A stretch of DNA of 11,494 nucleotides from Sulfolobus sp. UBA167. GTDB lineage: Archaea; Thermoproteota; Thermoprotei_A; Sulfolobales; Sulfolobaceae. The notes below the pieces were generated by a model. That model ran no database searches and had not been told where the DNA came from. It saw only the letters and a program-made list of their open reading frames with translations. Within the stretch, counting starts at the first letter, position 1. Each line of letters starts with the position of its first letter. The position numbers were made by a program, and so were the translations under genes. This document shows, piece after piece, positions 1 through 6,708 of this stretch. The stretch lies in NCBI GenBank assembly GCA_002495845.1, contig DAHF01000103.1, forward strand, positions 1,365 to 12,858. Reading direction: 5' to 3'.

Positions 1-1
1 C

Positions 2-397
2 TGGAAAAGGTATGGAATAGAGGACGAACAACTACCCCTAGTGGTCATGGTTCACCTCTGCAGCACCAAGGTCCCTTACAAGAGCGCAGGCAAGGAAAGT
101 ATAGCGGAAGTCGAGGAAATAGAGAAGGAAATAAAGAATGGAATCATGGAGGTCTCAAGACAGCTCAAGACATACCTTTCTGAGAAGAAGAAAGAGGAAG
201 AGGCTAAGAAGAAGTTCCTGATGTACATAAAATACGTACCTGAAGTATCTAGATCTCTATCGAAGTTCATCTCCAACAAGGATCAAAGGGAGTATCAGAA
301 GGAAATAGAGGATCAATTATTCACATTAGTAGCAAAGAAGATAGATTTAAGGGGAATAGAGGAATATAGAAAAATATATAAGGTTGAGGAATTATGA
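2..397 (+). CDS. top6B: DNA topoisomerase VI subunit B, C-terminal part (5' end outside window)
   Basis: The reading frame is open from base 2 and ends with TGA at 395-397, giving the last 131 residues. Topo VI B is the GHKL-type ATPase subunit of the A2B2 type IIB topoisomerase, which relaxes and decatenates DNA by ATP-driven double-strand passage. The ATPase region lies outside the window. What is visible is the end of the transducer domain, with the conserved stretch VHLCSTKVPYKSAGKE near residue 16 of the fragment, followed by a long charged helical tail rich in Glu and Lys (EEIEKEIK, SEKKKEEEAKKK). Identification rests on this motif, on the C-terminal layout and on the gene for subunit A directly downstream, whose ATG overlaps this stop codon (ATGA, four bases), so translation is probably coupled. 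The ATG at 41 is internal, not the start. Confidence 0.93.
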   Translation, partial: WKRYGIEDEQLPLVVMVHLCSTKVPYKSAGKESIAEVEEIEKEIKNGIMEVSRQLKTYLSEKKKEEEAKKKFLMYIKYVPEVSRSLSKFISNKDQREYQKEIEDQLFTLVAKKIDLRGIEEYRKIYKVEEL

Positions 398-1554
398 GCG
401 AAATTTCTTCTAAAGTAGACAAGGAAGCTAGACAGAAGGCAGCCTCTGTGATCAAAAATAGGTTTCTCCAGCTCATTGACCAGATAAAGAAGGGCGAGCC
501 TCCTGTCATGGAAATACCGCAGAGGAACATCAGAAATACTCAATACGACGAAGTTAGGAAGCTTCTTCTGCTTGGCGATAAGAAGCTTAAGAGAAGCTTT
601 CTGGACCTCAATGAAGCTAAGAGGTTTATGCAAACCTCCTTGATGGGGAGCATAATATATGAAGCTCTTATAAACGATGAATACCCAACCATACGTGACC
701 TTTTCTACAGGGGTAAGCATACCTTAGTGCTGAAGGGTCCTGATAACAAGACTGTAGAAGAGAACACGTGGGATGATCAGAAGGAATCAGATAGCGTCAT
801 AGTAGACATTGAGGTGTTCACTTCGCTTTTGAGAGAAGAGATGTTAATTCTCAGCAAAGAAAAAGGAAAGGTAGTAGGTGACATGAAGATAAGGAGTGGA
901 AACGACGTTATCGATCTAAGCAAGATGGGCCATGGAGCCTACTCTATAGAACCTACCCCAGATTTGATAGACTTTGTAGATATAAATGCGGACTTTGTCC
1001 TTGTAGTCGAGAAGGACGCTGTTTTCCAGCAACTTCACAGAGCAGGATTCTGGAAGCAGTATAGAGCCATTTTAGTCACAAGCGCAGGTCAACCGGATAG
1101 AGCTACCAGAAGGTTCGTCAGAAGGTTAAACGAGGAGCATAAGTTACCTGTCTATATACTTACTGATGCCGATCCATACGGTTGGTACATTTACAGCGTT
1201 TTCAGAATAGGTTCAATAGCCCTCTCGTATGAAAGCGAGAGGTTAGCGACCCCTAATGCCCGTTTCCTAGGAGTATCAATGGCGGATATATTCGGAACGG
1301 ACAAGAAGAAAGCTTACTTGTCTGAGACTGATAGAAGAAGTTTCATCATAAAGGCTAAGGACTACGACAAGAAAAGAGCTGAAGAGATAAAGAATTACCC
1401 TTGGTTCCAGACTAAGGGATGGAAGGAAGAGATAGACATTTTCATGAAGAGACAAGCAAAGCTTGAGATAGAAGCGATGGCAAGCAAGGGGCTTAAGTTC
1501 CTCGCATTTACATATTTACCTGATAAAATACAAAAGCAGGACTACATATCATAA
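394..1554 (+). CDS. top6A: DNA topoisomerase VI subunit A (Spo11-like)
   Basis: This 386-residue protein is the DNA-cleaving subunit of topoisomerase VI and a relative of eukaryotic Spo11. The winged-helix (5Y-CAP) domain holds the active-site tyrosine in RDLFY, Tyr105, which would form the 5'-phosphotyrosyl link. The Toprim domain shows the metal-binding glutamate in VVEKDAVF (Glu206) and the DxD pair in LTDADPYG (Asp258, Asp260). Length is normal for the archaeal family and all key residues are present, so it should be active. The start overlaps the stop of top6B by four bases, which supports this ATG and a two-gene operon with 1:1 synthesis. The stop (TAA, 1552-1554) is followed by the convergent zinc-ribbon gene. 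Confidence 0.96.
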   Translation: MSEISSKVDKEARQKAASVIKNRFLQLIDQIKKGEPPVMEIPQRNIRNTQYDEVRKLLLLGDKKLKRSFLDLNEAKRFMQTSLMGSIIYEALINDEYPTIRDLFYRGKHTLVLKGPDNKTVEENTWDDQKESDSVIVDIEVFTSLLREEMLILSKEKGKVVGDMKIRSGNDVIDLSKMGHGAYSIEPTPDLIDFVDINADFVLVVEKDAVFQQLHRAGFWKQYRAILVTSAGQPDRATRRFVRRLNEEHKLPVYILTDADPYGWYIYSVFRIGSIALSYESERLATPNARFLGVSMADIFGTDKKKAYLSETDRRSFIIKAKDYDKKRAEEIKNYPWFQTKGWKEEIDIFMKRQAKLEIEAMASKGLKFLAFTYLPDKIQKQDYIS

Positions 1555-1581
1555 ATCAGCCGAGACAGGTGATATCATCGT

Positions 1582-1752
1582 TCAAGCTTCTTTTTTCTCC
1601 TCACTTACATCTAAGTAGCCTAGTATGTCATTAAAAGTGTTTTTCCCACAATATGGACAATACTGATAGAGGACTTTCTGCGATGCTATATCAAAGGAGA
1701 TGTTTAGCGTTCTTTCCTTTCCACAAGACTGACACCTAACTTTCCATGGCAT
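1582..1752 (-). CDS. small zinc-ribbon protein, 56 aa
   Basis: A short minus-strand gene starting at ATG 1752 (MPWKVRCQSCGKERTL) and ending at TGA 1582. Two CxxC knuckles, Cys7/Cys10 and Cys32/Cys35 (YCPYCGK), are spaced 21 residues apart, as in a classical zinc ribbon; the tail is charged (SEEKKEA). No other domain fits in the length. The start is secure because an in-frame TAA lies two codons upstream and a TATA-like box (1774-1782) sits about 26 bases before the ATG. Such one-ribbon proteins in archaea are often nucleic-acid or transcription-associated, but nothing here shows the target, so the role is unknown. It is convergent with top6A, ending 27 bases from that gene's stop. Confidence 0.8.
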   Translation of the reverse strand: MPWKVRCQSCGKERTLNISFDIASQKVLYQYCPYCGKNTFNDILGYLDVSEEKKEA

Positions 1753-1773
1753 ATGTTAAAAAGCCTGAATTTC

Positions 1774-1782
1774 ATATTAAAT
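1774..1782 (-). promoter_or_regulatory. TATA-like box of the zinc-ribbon gene
   Basis: On the minus strand this reads ATTTAATAT, 22-30 bases before the ATG at 1752. The spacing fits a leaderless or nearly leaderless archaeal transcript. It lies just outside the 5' end of the candidate guide RNA on the opposite strand. Confidence 0.45.
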
Positions 1783-1785
1783 CTT

Positions 1786-1838
1786 GCTATGAAGACGTGT
1801 AACTCCTGAAAAATGATGAGGGGCCAAAGCTCGGAGCG
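1786..1838 (+). ncRNA. candidate C/D box guide sRNA
   Basis: The spacer before aIF5A shows the order and spacing of an archaeal C/D box RNA: C box ATGAAGA (1789-1795, one mismatch to RTGATGA), a 10-base guide, D' box CTGA (1806-1809), three bases, C' box ATGATGA (1813-1819, perfect), a 12-base guide GGGGCCAAAGCT (1820-1831) and D box CGGA (1832-1835, one mismatch to CTGA). The TGA and GA bases that build the kink-turn are kept in both halves, and GC at 1786-1787 can pair with GC at 1836-1837 as a short closing stem. Total length, about 53 bases, is typical. By the D+5 rule the second guide would direct 2'-O-methylation of the U that pairs with A1827. A TTAAAAA run at 1756-1762 could be its TATA box. 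The D box mismatch and lack of a known target keep this a candidate. Confidence 0.42.
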
Positions 1839-1839
1839 A

Positions 1840-1853
1840 AAGAATTTAAAATA
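1840..1853 (+). promoter_or_regulatory. BRE/TATA of the aIF5A operon
   Basis: A purine-rich stretch (AAGAA) is followed by TTTAAAATA at 1845-1853, centred 34 bases before the ATG at 1883. This predicts a transcription start near 1875 and a very short leader. A second AT-rich stretch at 1858-1866 is an alternative but is closer than usual. Confidence 0.45.
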
Positions 1854-1882
1854 AACAAATTATTTAACACACTGGGATTTAG

Positions 1883-2278
1883 ATGAGCATAACTTACACT
1901 ACTGTAGGTGAATTAAAAGTAGGTAGCTACGTTGTTATAGACAATGAACCTTGTAGAGTAGTGGATATAACTAAAGCTAAGACGGGTAAACATGGGAGTG
2001 CAAAGGCTAACGTAGTTGCAGTGTCAATCTTTACCGGATCTAAGAAGACACTAATGGCGCCAGTAGATGCGCAGGTCGAAGTACCCATGATTGATAAAAG
2101 GGTAGGACAAGTGATAGCAGACATGGGAGATAAACTCCAGCTAATGGACATGGAAAGCTTCGAAACTTTCGACATAGAGAAACCAACAGAGGAGGAAATA
2201 GCAAGCAAAATAAAGTCAGGTGTAGAGGTAGAATATTGGTTAATAATGGGCAGGAGAAAGATAGTTAGGGTAAAGTAA
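1883..2278 (+). CDS. eif5A: translation initiation factor aIF5A (hypusine-containing)
   Basis: This 131-residue protein is archaeal IF5A, the orthologue of bacterial EF-P, which binds the ribosomal E site and helps peptide-bond formation at difficult sequences such as polyproline. The N-terminal SH3-like domain carries the hypusination loop KTGKHGSAK; by alignment with human eIF5A (Lys50) the modified residue is Lys36. The C-terminal OB-fold spans about residues 72-131. Length is typical for archaea. A TATA box lies about 30 bases upstream, and the TAA stop shares one base with the ATG of the SRP54 gene, so the two are almost certainly co-transcribed. Deoxyhypusine synthase is not in the window. 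Confidence 0.96.
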   Translation: MSITYTTVGELKVGSYVVIDNEPCRVVDITKAKTGKHGSAKANVVAVSIFTGSKKTLMAPVDAQVEVPMIDKRVGQVIADMGDKLQLMDMESFETFDIEKPTEEEIASKIKSGVEVEYWLIMGRRKIVRVK

Positions 2279-3615
2279 TGCTAGATAACATAAAGGATGC
2301 TGTAAAGAAGTTTTTAGGAAATTCTTCTTATGATAAGGCTGTAGAGGAGTTCATAAAGGACCTTCAGAAGGCTCTCATTACATCTGACGTGAAGGTCAGC
2401 TTAGTCCTTTCTCTCTCTAACAGAATAAAGGAGAGGCTAGCCAAGGAAAAGCCTCCATCCGTTATGGAAAGAAAGGAGTGGTTCATTTCTATAGTCTATG
2501 AGGAGCTGAGCAAGTTCTTCGGCGGGGATAAGGCACCTAATGTTATGCCGAGCAAGTTGCCTTACACGATAATGATGGTAGGGGTACAAGGTAGCGGAAA
2601 GACAACGAGCACAGCAAAGTTAGCATACTTTTACAAGAAAAAAGGTTATAAGGTAGGTCTGGTCGCTGCAGACACTTATAGGCCTGCTGCGTATGACCAG
2701 CTTGTACAGCTCGGCAATCAGATTCAGGTTCCAGTCATAGGCGACCCTTCATCTAAAGATGCGGTCGCCATTTCCCTGAAGGGAGAAGAGGAGTTCCTTT
2801 CACAGAAGTTTGAAGTCATAATCATAGACACTGCAGGCAGGCATGGTTATGGGGAAGAAGGTAGCTTGTTAGAAGAAATGCAGTCAATATATAATGCCGT
2901 GAAACCCGACGACGTGATACTTGTTATAGACGCTTCAATAGGCCAGAAGGCATACGACCTTGCGTCCAAATTCCACAGCGTGGCACCCATAGGTTCAATA
3001 CTCATAACCAAAATGGACGGTACAGCAAAGGGAGGAGGGGCGCTTTCAGCGGTCGCTGCTACAGGAGCTCAGATTAAGTTCATCGGAACGGGGGAGAGGG
3101 TCACTGAACTCGAGGTATTTGACCCTAGGCGCTTTGCTTCCAGACTGCTCGGAATGGGAGATATAAACACTATCATAGAGAAGATGAAGGAAGTCGATAA
3201 CTACGAGGATCTGGAGAAGAAAATGGAAGACGTAATAGAAGGAAAGGGCAAGCTGACCCTGCGGGATATTTATAGGCAGTTCATTGCCCTCAGGAAAATG
3301 GGCCCTCTTTCTAAAATCTTGCAACATATTCCTGGTCTTGGAGTCAATTTGCCTTCTCCCTCAGAGGACCAGGTAAAGCTGGGCGAGGACAAGATCAAGA
3401 AGTTCATGGCCGCAATGAACTCTATGACCTATAAAGAGCTCGACAACCCTTCCTTAATAGACCGTTCTAGGATAAGGAGAATCGCTGAAGGCGCAGGAAT
3501 TACAGCTGAAGAAGTCAGGGAGTTGATGAAGCAATACGAAGCTACAAATAAAATGCTCAAGACATTGAAGAAGAGGAAGAAAGACCTTGAAAGGATGTTC
3601 GGGAACGTTGAGTGA
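2278..3615 (+). CDS. srp54: signal recognition particle protein SRP54
   Basis: This 445-residue GTPase is the core protein of the archaeal signal recognition particle; with 7S RNA and SRP19 it binds signal sequences and delivers ribosomes to the receptor FtsY. In order: N helical bundle (about 1-90), G domain with P-loop GVQGSGKTT (102-110), the SRP insertion-box sequence DTYRPAAYDQL (132-142), G3 DTAGRHG (184-190), G4 TKMD (244-247) running into DGTAKGG, and the closing GTGE (270-273). The M domain (about 325-445) has KMGPLSKILQHIPGLG and the RNA-binding helix region SRIRRIAEGAGITAEEV. All expected residues are there. The gene begins on the last base of aIF5A, and its 3' end overlaps the start of the Pus10-like gene. 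Confidence 0.97.
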   Translation: MLDNIKDAVKKFLGNSSYDKAVEEFIKDLQKALITSDVKVSLVLSLSNRIKERLAKEKPPSVMERKEWFISIVYEELSKFFGGDKAPNVMPSKLPYTIMMVGVQGSGKTTSTAKLAYFYKKKGYKVGLVAADTYRPAAYDQLVQLGNQIQVPVIGDPSSKDAVAISLKGEEEFLSQKFEVIIIDTAGRHGYGEEGSLLEEMQSIYNAVKPDDVILVIDASIGQKAYDLASKFHSVAPIGSILITKMDGTAKGGGALSAVAATGAQIKFIGTGERVTELEVFDPRRFASRLLGMGDINTIIEKMKEVDNYEDLEKKMEDVIEGKGKLTLRDIYRQFIALRKMGPLSKILQHIPGLGVNLPSPSEDQVKLGEDKIKKFMAAMNSMTYKELDNPSLIDRSRIRRIAEGAGITAEEVRELMKQYEATNKMLKTLKKRKKDLERMFGNVE

Positions 3616-4681
3616 GGTAGAGAAGAAATCTCTGGACTTGCTCAGGAAATATCCTCTCTGTGATTCATGTCTTGGTAGGTGTTTCGCAAGGCTATCATAC
3701 GGACTTTCTAACAAAGAGAGGGGCAAGTCGATTAAGATATCCCTGATGCTTTCCTTGGACAGTGAAATAAAGGAACACGAGATTGAGGAGCTGTCCGAAC
3801 TAAAGGATATCATGTTCAACATGGGAAGGGTAGCAGAGCCTTGGTTCAAGTTGTACTTCCCTAAGGAGGAATTTCAGGGCAGAGCCTGCTTCATATGTAA
3901 CGATGAGGTAGAGCCCATGAAGGACGACTTCGAAAGGAAATCGTACGAAGCGTTACAAGAAGACAAGATAAGTAGCTACGTCTTGGGCGTGAGGCTATCA
4001 GACAGCATGAAAAGCATAGAGGATAACTTGGTCATAAACGAATCCTTGAAGTACTACGAAAGCATAAAGCACGAGATAAAGAGGGAAGTCGGGAAGAGGC
4101 TTGCCGAGAGAGGCTTTCCCCCAGACATGGAGAATCCGCAGTGGGAGGTCGTCTATGATTTAGGTACTAGGTCGATATTCAAGCTCAAAACAACTAAGAA
4201 ACAGCTAAATTTCTTCAATAGGCTATCCCGGGGAGTCCCAATTTCTAATTGGAACTCGTCCTACCCAGACTCACTCTCTATTGAGATGGAAAGGAAAGGG
4301 AGGAAGATATACTATGCTGTTTCAGAACGCCCTGACATAAGGATATTGACGGACTATCCTCTAGTCACGGATGAAGGACCTGACGTAAATGTAGACGGCT
4401 ATCATGTGAAATCTTCGGCAAAGATTTCCAGGAGGGATTTGTCCTTGATCGTCTCGATGAGACCAAAGAGGAGATACAGAGCAATGGTGTATTCCGATAG
4501 ACCGAAGGAGGGGTGGGTCAGACTCTACGATAAGCTATACGATGTATTCATTGATGCTAACTCTCCCGAAGAGGTCAGAGAAACCTTGAAGGATGAACAA
4601 GTCCTCTTCATTGACTTGGTGGGCTATAAGGGGAAGCTCAGAAAGGTTGTCGATTTATACATGAGAAAAGAGAATATATGA
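3608..4681 (+). CDS. Pus10-like protein (zinc/THUMP-type N-terminal region, no recognisable catalytic domain)
   Basis: The N-terminal half resembles archaeal tRNA pseudouridine(54/55) synthase Pus10: a zinc knuckle CDSCLGRCFARL followed by LSNKERGKSIK, a second CxxC in CFICNDEVEP, the stretch YESIKHEIKREVGKRL, and NRLSRGVPISNWN, which lines up with the YRKLVRGIPQTRW-type segment of Pus10. The family's catalytic motif (G-R-E-D-x-D-x-R with the active Asp) is absent, and the remaining 130 or so residues (from about GRKIYYAVSERPD) do not look like that domain. The ORF is complete and closed by the next gene, so this is not a simple frameshift. It may bind tRNA without modifying it or serve as a partner protein. 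Start choice: TTG 3608 gives 357 residues; the frame also permits TTG 3587 (364 residues). Either start overlaps SRP54, suggesting coupled translation. Confidence 0.7.
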   Translation: MSEVEKKSLDLLRKYPLCDSCLGRCFARLSYGLSNKERGKSIKISLMLSLDSEIKEHEIEELSELKDIMFNMGRVAEPWFKLYFPKEEFQGRACFICNDEVEPMKDDFERKSYEALQEDKISSYVLGVRLSDSMKSIEDNLVINESLKYYESIKHEIKREVGKRLAERGFPPDMENPQWEVVYDLGTRSIFKLKTTKKQLNFFNRLSRGVPISNWNSSYPDSLSIEMERKGRKIYYAVSERPDIRILTDYPLVTDEGPDVNVDGYHVKSSAKISRRDLSLIVSMRPKRRYRAMVYSDRPKEGWVRLYDKLYDVFIDANSPEEVRETLKDEQVLFIDLVGYKGKLRKVVDLYMRKENI

Positions 4682-4682
4682 C

Positions 4683-5552
4683 ATGAAAATAGGGTTAATC
4701 GGCTTAGGTGTGATGGGCTATAGAATAGGTGCAAATCTGGTAAAAGAAGGCAAGCTTGACGGAGTTTATAACAGATCAGAGGAGAAGAGCAGGCAATTTG
4801 AAAAGGAGTTCGGAGTGAAGGCATTTAACTCAATAGAAGAAACAGTTGAGAACAGTGACGTTATAATAACTATGCTGAGCGACGATAACGCTGTGGGTTC
4901 TACAATGGAGAAAGTGATACCGCTTTCCAAGGGGAAGGTAGTCGTCGACATGTCAACGATATCTCCTAGGTTGAGCATCTCTCTAGCTAAAAAGGTAGAG
5001 GAAAACGGAGGTTTCATGTTAGATGCCCCAGTTATAGGTACGTCGATAATGGTGGAGCAGAAGAAGCTCGTCGTCATGGTCGGAGGGAATAAAGAGAAGT
5101 TTGACGATATTAGACCCATCCTTGAGTCCACGGCGTCTACTACAATCTACATGGGAAAGAACGGGTCAGGACTTTACGCAAAGCTAGTCAACAACCTTCT
5201 ATTAGGAGCTTATGTCGTAGCGATGGGCGAAGCTTTCAATTTCGGGGTCACGGCAGGACTTGAAAAGGAACAAGTAGAGGAAGTTCTGACTAAACTGAGC
5301 AGTGCCAGATCCCCGACGACGGAGCTGAAAGTCCCGAAGCTCGTATCTCAGGACTATTCGACGCAGTTTGCTACTAAACACATGAGGAAAGACCTTGAGA
5401 TAATCCAAGGTGAAGCAACGGCTAGGTCAGTGATTACACCTATGTCTTCACTGGCTTTGCAGTTCTATAGGATTGCAGAGTCCCTTGGGTTGTCAGAGGA
5501 CGATTTCTGTTCCGTGTACGAGGTATTCAGGAGGTTTTCAAAGAGACCTTGA
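4683..5552 (+). CDS. beta-hydroxyacid dehydrogenase family protein (3-hydroxyisobutyrate dehydrogenase-like)
   Basis: This 289-residue protein has the two-domain layout of the family that includes 3-hydroxyisobutyrate, tartronate-semialdehyde and glyoxylate/succinic-semialdehyde reductases. The Rossmann motif is GLIGLGVMG (residues 4-12), followed by YNRSEEKS after beta-2, where the Asn-Arg-Ser pattern suggests NADP preference. The helical C-terminal domain has the catalytic lysine in GLYAKLVNNLLLGA (Lys167) with Asn171. The usual substrate-loop DAPVSGG reads DAPVIGTS here (residues 114-121), so the substrate is probably not 3-hydroxyisobutyrate itself. The ATG follows the upstream stop by one base, so it is likely the last gene of the aIF5A-SRP54 unit. 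Physiological substrate cannot be told from sequence. Confidence 0.83.
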   Translation: MKIGLIGLGVMGYRIGANLVKEGKLDGVYNRSEEKSRQFEKEFGVKAFNSIEETVENSDVIITMLSDDNAVGSTMEKVIPLSKGKVVVDMSTISPRLSISLAKKVEENGGFMLDAPVIGTSIMVEQKKLVVMVGGNKEKFDDIRPILESTASTTIYMGKNGSGLYAKLVNNLLLGAYVVAMGEAFNFGVTAGLEKEQVEEVLTKLSSARSPTTELKVPKLVSQDYSTQFATKHMRKDLEIIQGEATARSVITPMSSLALQFYRIAESLGLSEDDFCSVYEVFRRFSKRP

Positions 5553-5556
5553 CGCG

Positions 5557-5565
5557 ATTTTTTAA
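5557..5565 (+). promoter_or_regulatory. TATA box of the SDR gene
   Basis: ATTTTTTAA lies 25-33 bases before the ATG at 5590 and immediately after the stop of the upstream gene. The spacing fits a leaderless transcript and decides the start at 5590 rather than the TTG at 5575. Confidence 0.5.
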
Positions 5566-5589
5566 CCCTCGTTTTTGTTTTTCTTTCTG

Positions 5590-6393
5590 ATGAGAATAGA
5601 TATATCAGGCAAAAGGGTTCTTGTCACAGCTTCGAGTAGAGGTATAGGTAAAGGCGTAGCAAGGGCTTTCCTCAAAGAGGGTTGCAAAGTGGTAGTCTCT
5701 TCAAGGAGCAGGGAAAATCTAGAGAAGGTGGTCTATGAATTGAAGGGTTCCGTCTTTCCCTCAGTTTGGGGAGTGCAGATGGACCTAGCTGACAGCGTAT
5801 CAATAAAAGCTGGAGTGGAGCAGATCGTAGACCTTATGGGGGGTATAGATGTGATAGTTTTTAATTTCGGGAATCCTCCCAACGAGCCTTCTTACTTTGA
5901 TGAGACTACCATGGAGGACTGGGAATATTCAATACGTATGTATTTAGAAGGTCCTATTCAGATTTTGAAGGGGCTTATTCCCTTCATGAGACGCCAACGT
6001 TATGGAAGGATATTCTTCCTGTCCTCCTGGACTGTGAAAAGCCCCCAACCGCACTTCACCCTAGCCGATGTATCCCGGTCTCCGGTGATACAGCTCTCCA
6101 AGATCCTTTCCAAGGAGGAAGGAAAGAACGGAGTAACAGTTAACACTGTCCTCATGGGAAGCTTCCCCACGCCTGGAGCAGAGAAGAGCCTCAAGAGAAT
6201 AGCGGAGCGTAAGAACGAAAGTTACGATGAGTTGTGGAAAAGGGAAGTCCTTTCTCCCATCGCTGTGGGTAGGATAGGTGACCCGGAAAGAGACTTGGGA
6301 AGCCTCCTAGTTTTCCTGTCAAGTGAATATGGAGGATATGTTACAGGCTCTTCCATCTTGATTGACGGGGGATCCTCTCCTTATGTGCTATAG
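5590..6393 (+). CDS. short-chain dehydrogenase/reductase-fold protein lacking the catalytic Tyr-Lys pair
   Basis: The 267-residue protein has the SDR fold: nucleotide motif VLVTASSRGIG (10-20, Ala in place of the first Gly of TGxxxGIG), MDLAD after beta-3, NFGNPP (92-97) where NNAG is usual, LSS (144-146) at the catalytic Ser, and the terminal VTGSSILIDGG (251-261). At the position of YxxxK, aligned through the following VIQLSK, the protein has Ala159 and Arg163, so both classical catalytic residues are gone. I recall a subgroup of beta-ketoacyl-reductase-like SDRs described as lacking good nucleotide and catalytic motifs (cd05344); this protein probably belongs there. Substrate unknown. The ATG at 5590 is preferred to the upstream TTG because of the TATA spacing. 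It is transcribed apart from the preceding dehydrogenase gene. Confidence 0.82.
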   Translation: MRIDISGKRVLVTASSRGIGKGVARAFLKEGCKVVVSSRSRENLEKVVYELKGSVFPSVWGVQMDLADSVSIKAGVEQIVDLMGGIDVIVFNFGNPPNEPSYFDETTMEDWEYSIRMYLEGPIQILKGLIPFMRRQRYGRIFFLSSWTVKSPQPHFTLADVSRSPVIQLSKILSKEEGKNGVTVNTVLMGSFPTPGAEKSLKRIAERKNESYDELWKREVLSPIAVGRIGDPERDLGSLLVFLSSEYGGYVTGSSILIDGGSSPYVL

Positions 6394-6397
6394 AAAT

Positions 6398-6419
6398 CCT
6401 TCAATATTACCCTTGAAGG
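6398..6419. repeat. inverted repeat (7-bp stem)
   Basis: CCTTCAA (6398-6404) and TTGAAGG (6413-6419) form a perfect stem around an 8-base loop, five bases after the SDR stop. No T-run follows, so it is not a classic terminator; it may protect the 3' end or mark the boundary before cren7. Confidence 0.4.
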
Positions 6420-6450
6420 ACTGAAGCGATCTAACATTACGTAAAGTATA

Positions 6451-6465
6451 GAAACGTTTATAAAA
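6451..6465 (+). promoter_or_regulatory. BRE and TATA box of cren7
   Basis: GAAACG followed by TTTATAAAA (6457-6465) is the best promoter match in the window. The start of transcription is predicted near 6487, giving an 11-base leader that begins with GTGAT (6487-6491), complementary to the 16S rRNA 3' end and six bases from the ATG. A strong promoter suits an abundant chromatin protein. Confidence 0.65.
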
Positions 6466-6497
6466 GTGTCTGAAGAATCTCTATCAGTGATTTATAG

Positions 6498-6677
6498 ATG
6501 GCATCTAATAAGAAAGTGAAAGTAAGGACACCAGGGGGAAAAGAAGCAGAGTTGATACCCGAGAAGACGTGGAGTTTAGCCCCTAAGGGTAGGAAAGGGG
6601 TCAAGATAGGGCTATTTAAGGATCCGGAGTCAGGGAAATACTTCAGGCATAAGCTACCAGACGACTACCCTGTTTAA
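6498..6677 (+). CDS. cren7: chromatin protein Cren7
   Basis: A 59-residue basic protein that aligns nearly end to end with Sulfolobus Cren7 (core KTWSLAPKGRKGVKIGLFKD, then GKYFRHKLPDDYPV). Cren7 is an SH3-like monomer that binds the minor groove without sequence preference, intercalates and bends DNA, and is conserved in Crenarchaeota; native Cren7 is lysine-methylated. Length (about 60) and the highly conserved C-terminus match. It has its own strong TATA box and a Shine-Dalgarno site GTGAT six bases before the ATG. It sits between the SDR gene and UMP kinase as a separate unit. Confidence 0.95.
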   Translation: MASNKKVKVRTPGGKEAELIPEKTWSLAPKGRKGVKIGLFKDPESGKYFRHKLPDDYPV

Positions 6678-6679
6678 AC

Positions 6680-6689
6680 TTTAATATAA
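6680..6689 (+). promoter_or_regulatory. TATA box of the pyrH unit
   Basis: TTTAATATAA just after the cren7 stop, centred 24 bases before the ATG at 6709. This fits a leaderless mRNA starting at one of the two adjacent ATG codons (6706 or 6709). Confidence 0.5.
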
Positions 6690-6708
6690 CCTATTTTTGA
6701 TTTTAATG

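Noticed and set aside
313..720. Minus-strand ORF of 135 residues over top6B/top6A
   Set aside because: It is the complement of two well-supported overlapping genes and shows no protein-like motif.
3454..3849. Minus-strand ORF of 131 residues across the SRP54/Pus10-like junction
   Set aside because: Ser/Leu-rich shadow of two real plus-strand genes without a start context.
6398..6419. Hairpin after the SDR gene as an intrinsic bacterial-type terminator
   Set aside because: No T-run follows, and archaea do not need hairpins for termination; kept only as an inverted repeat.
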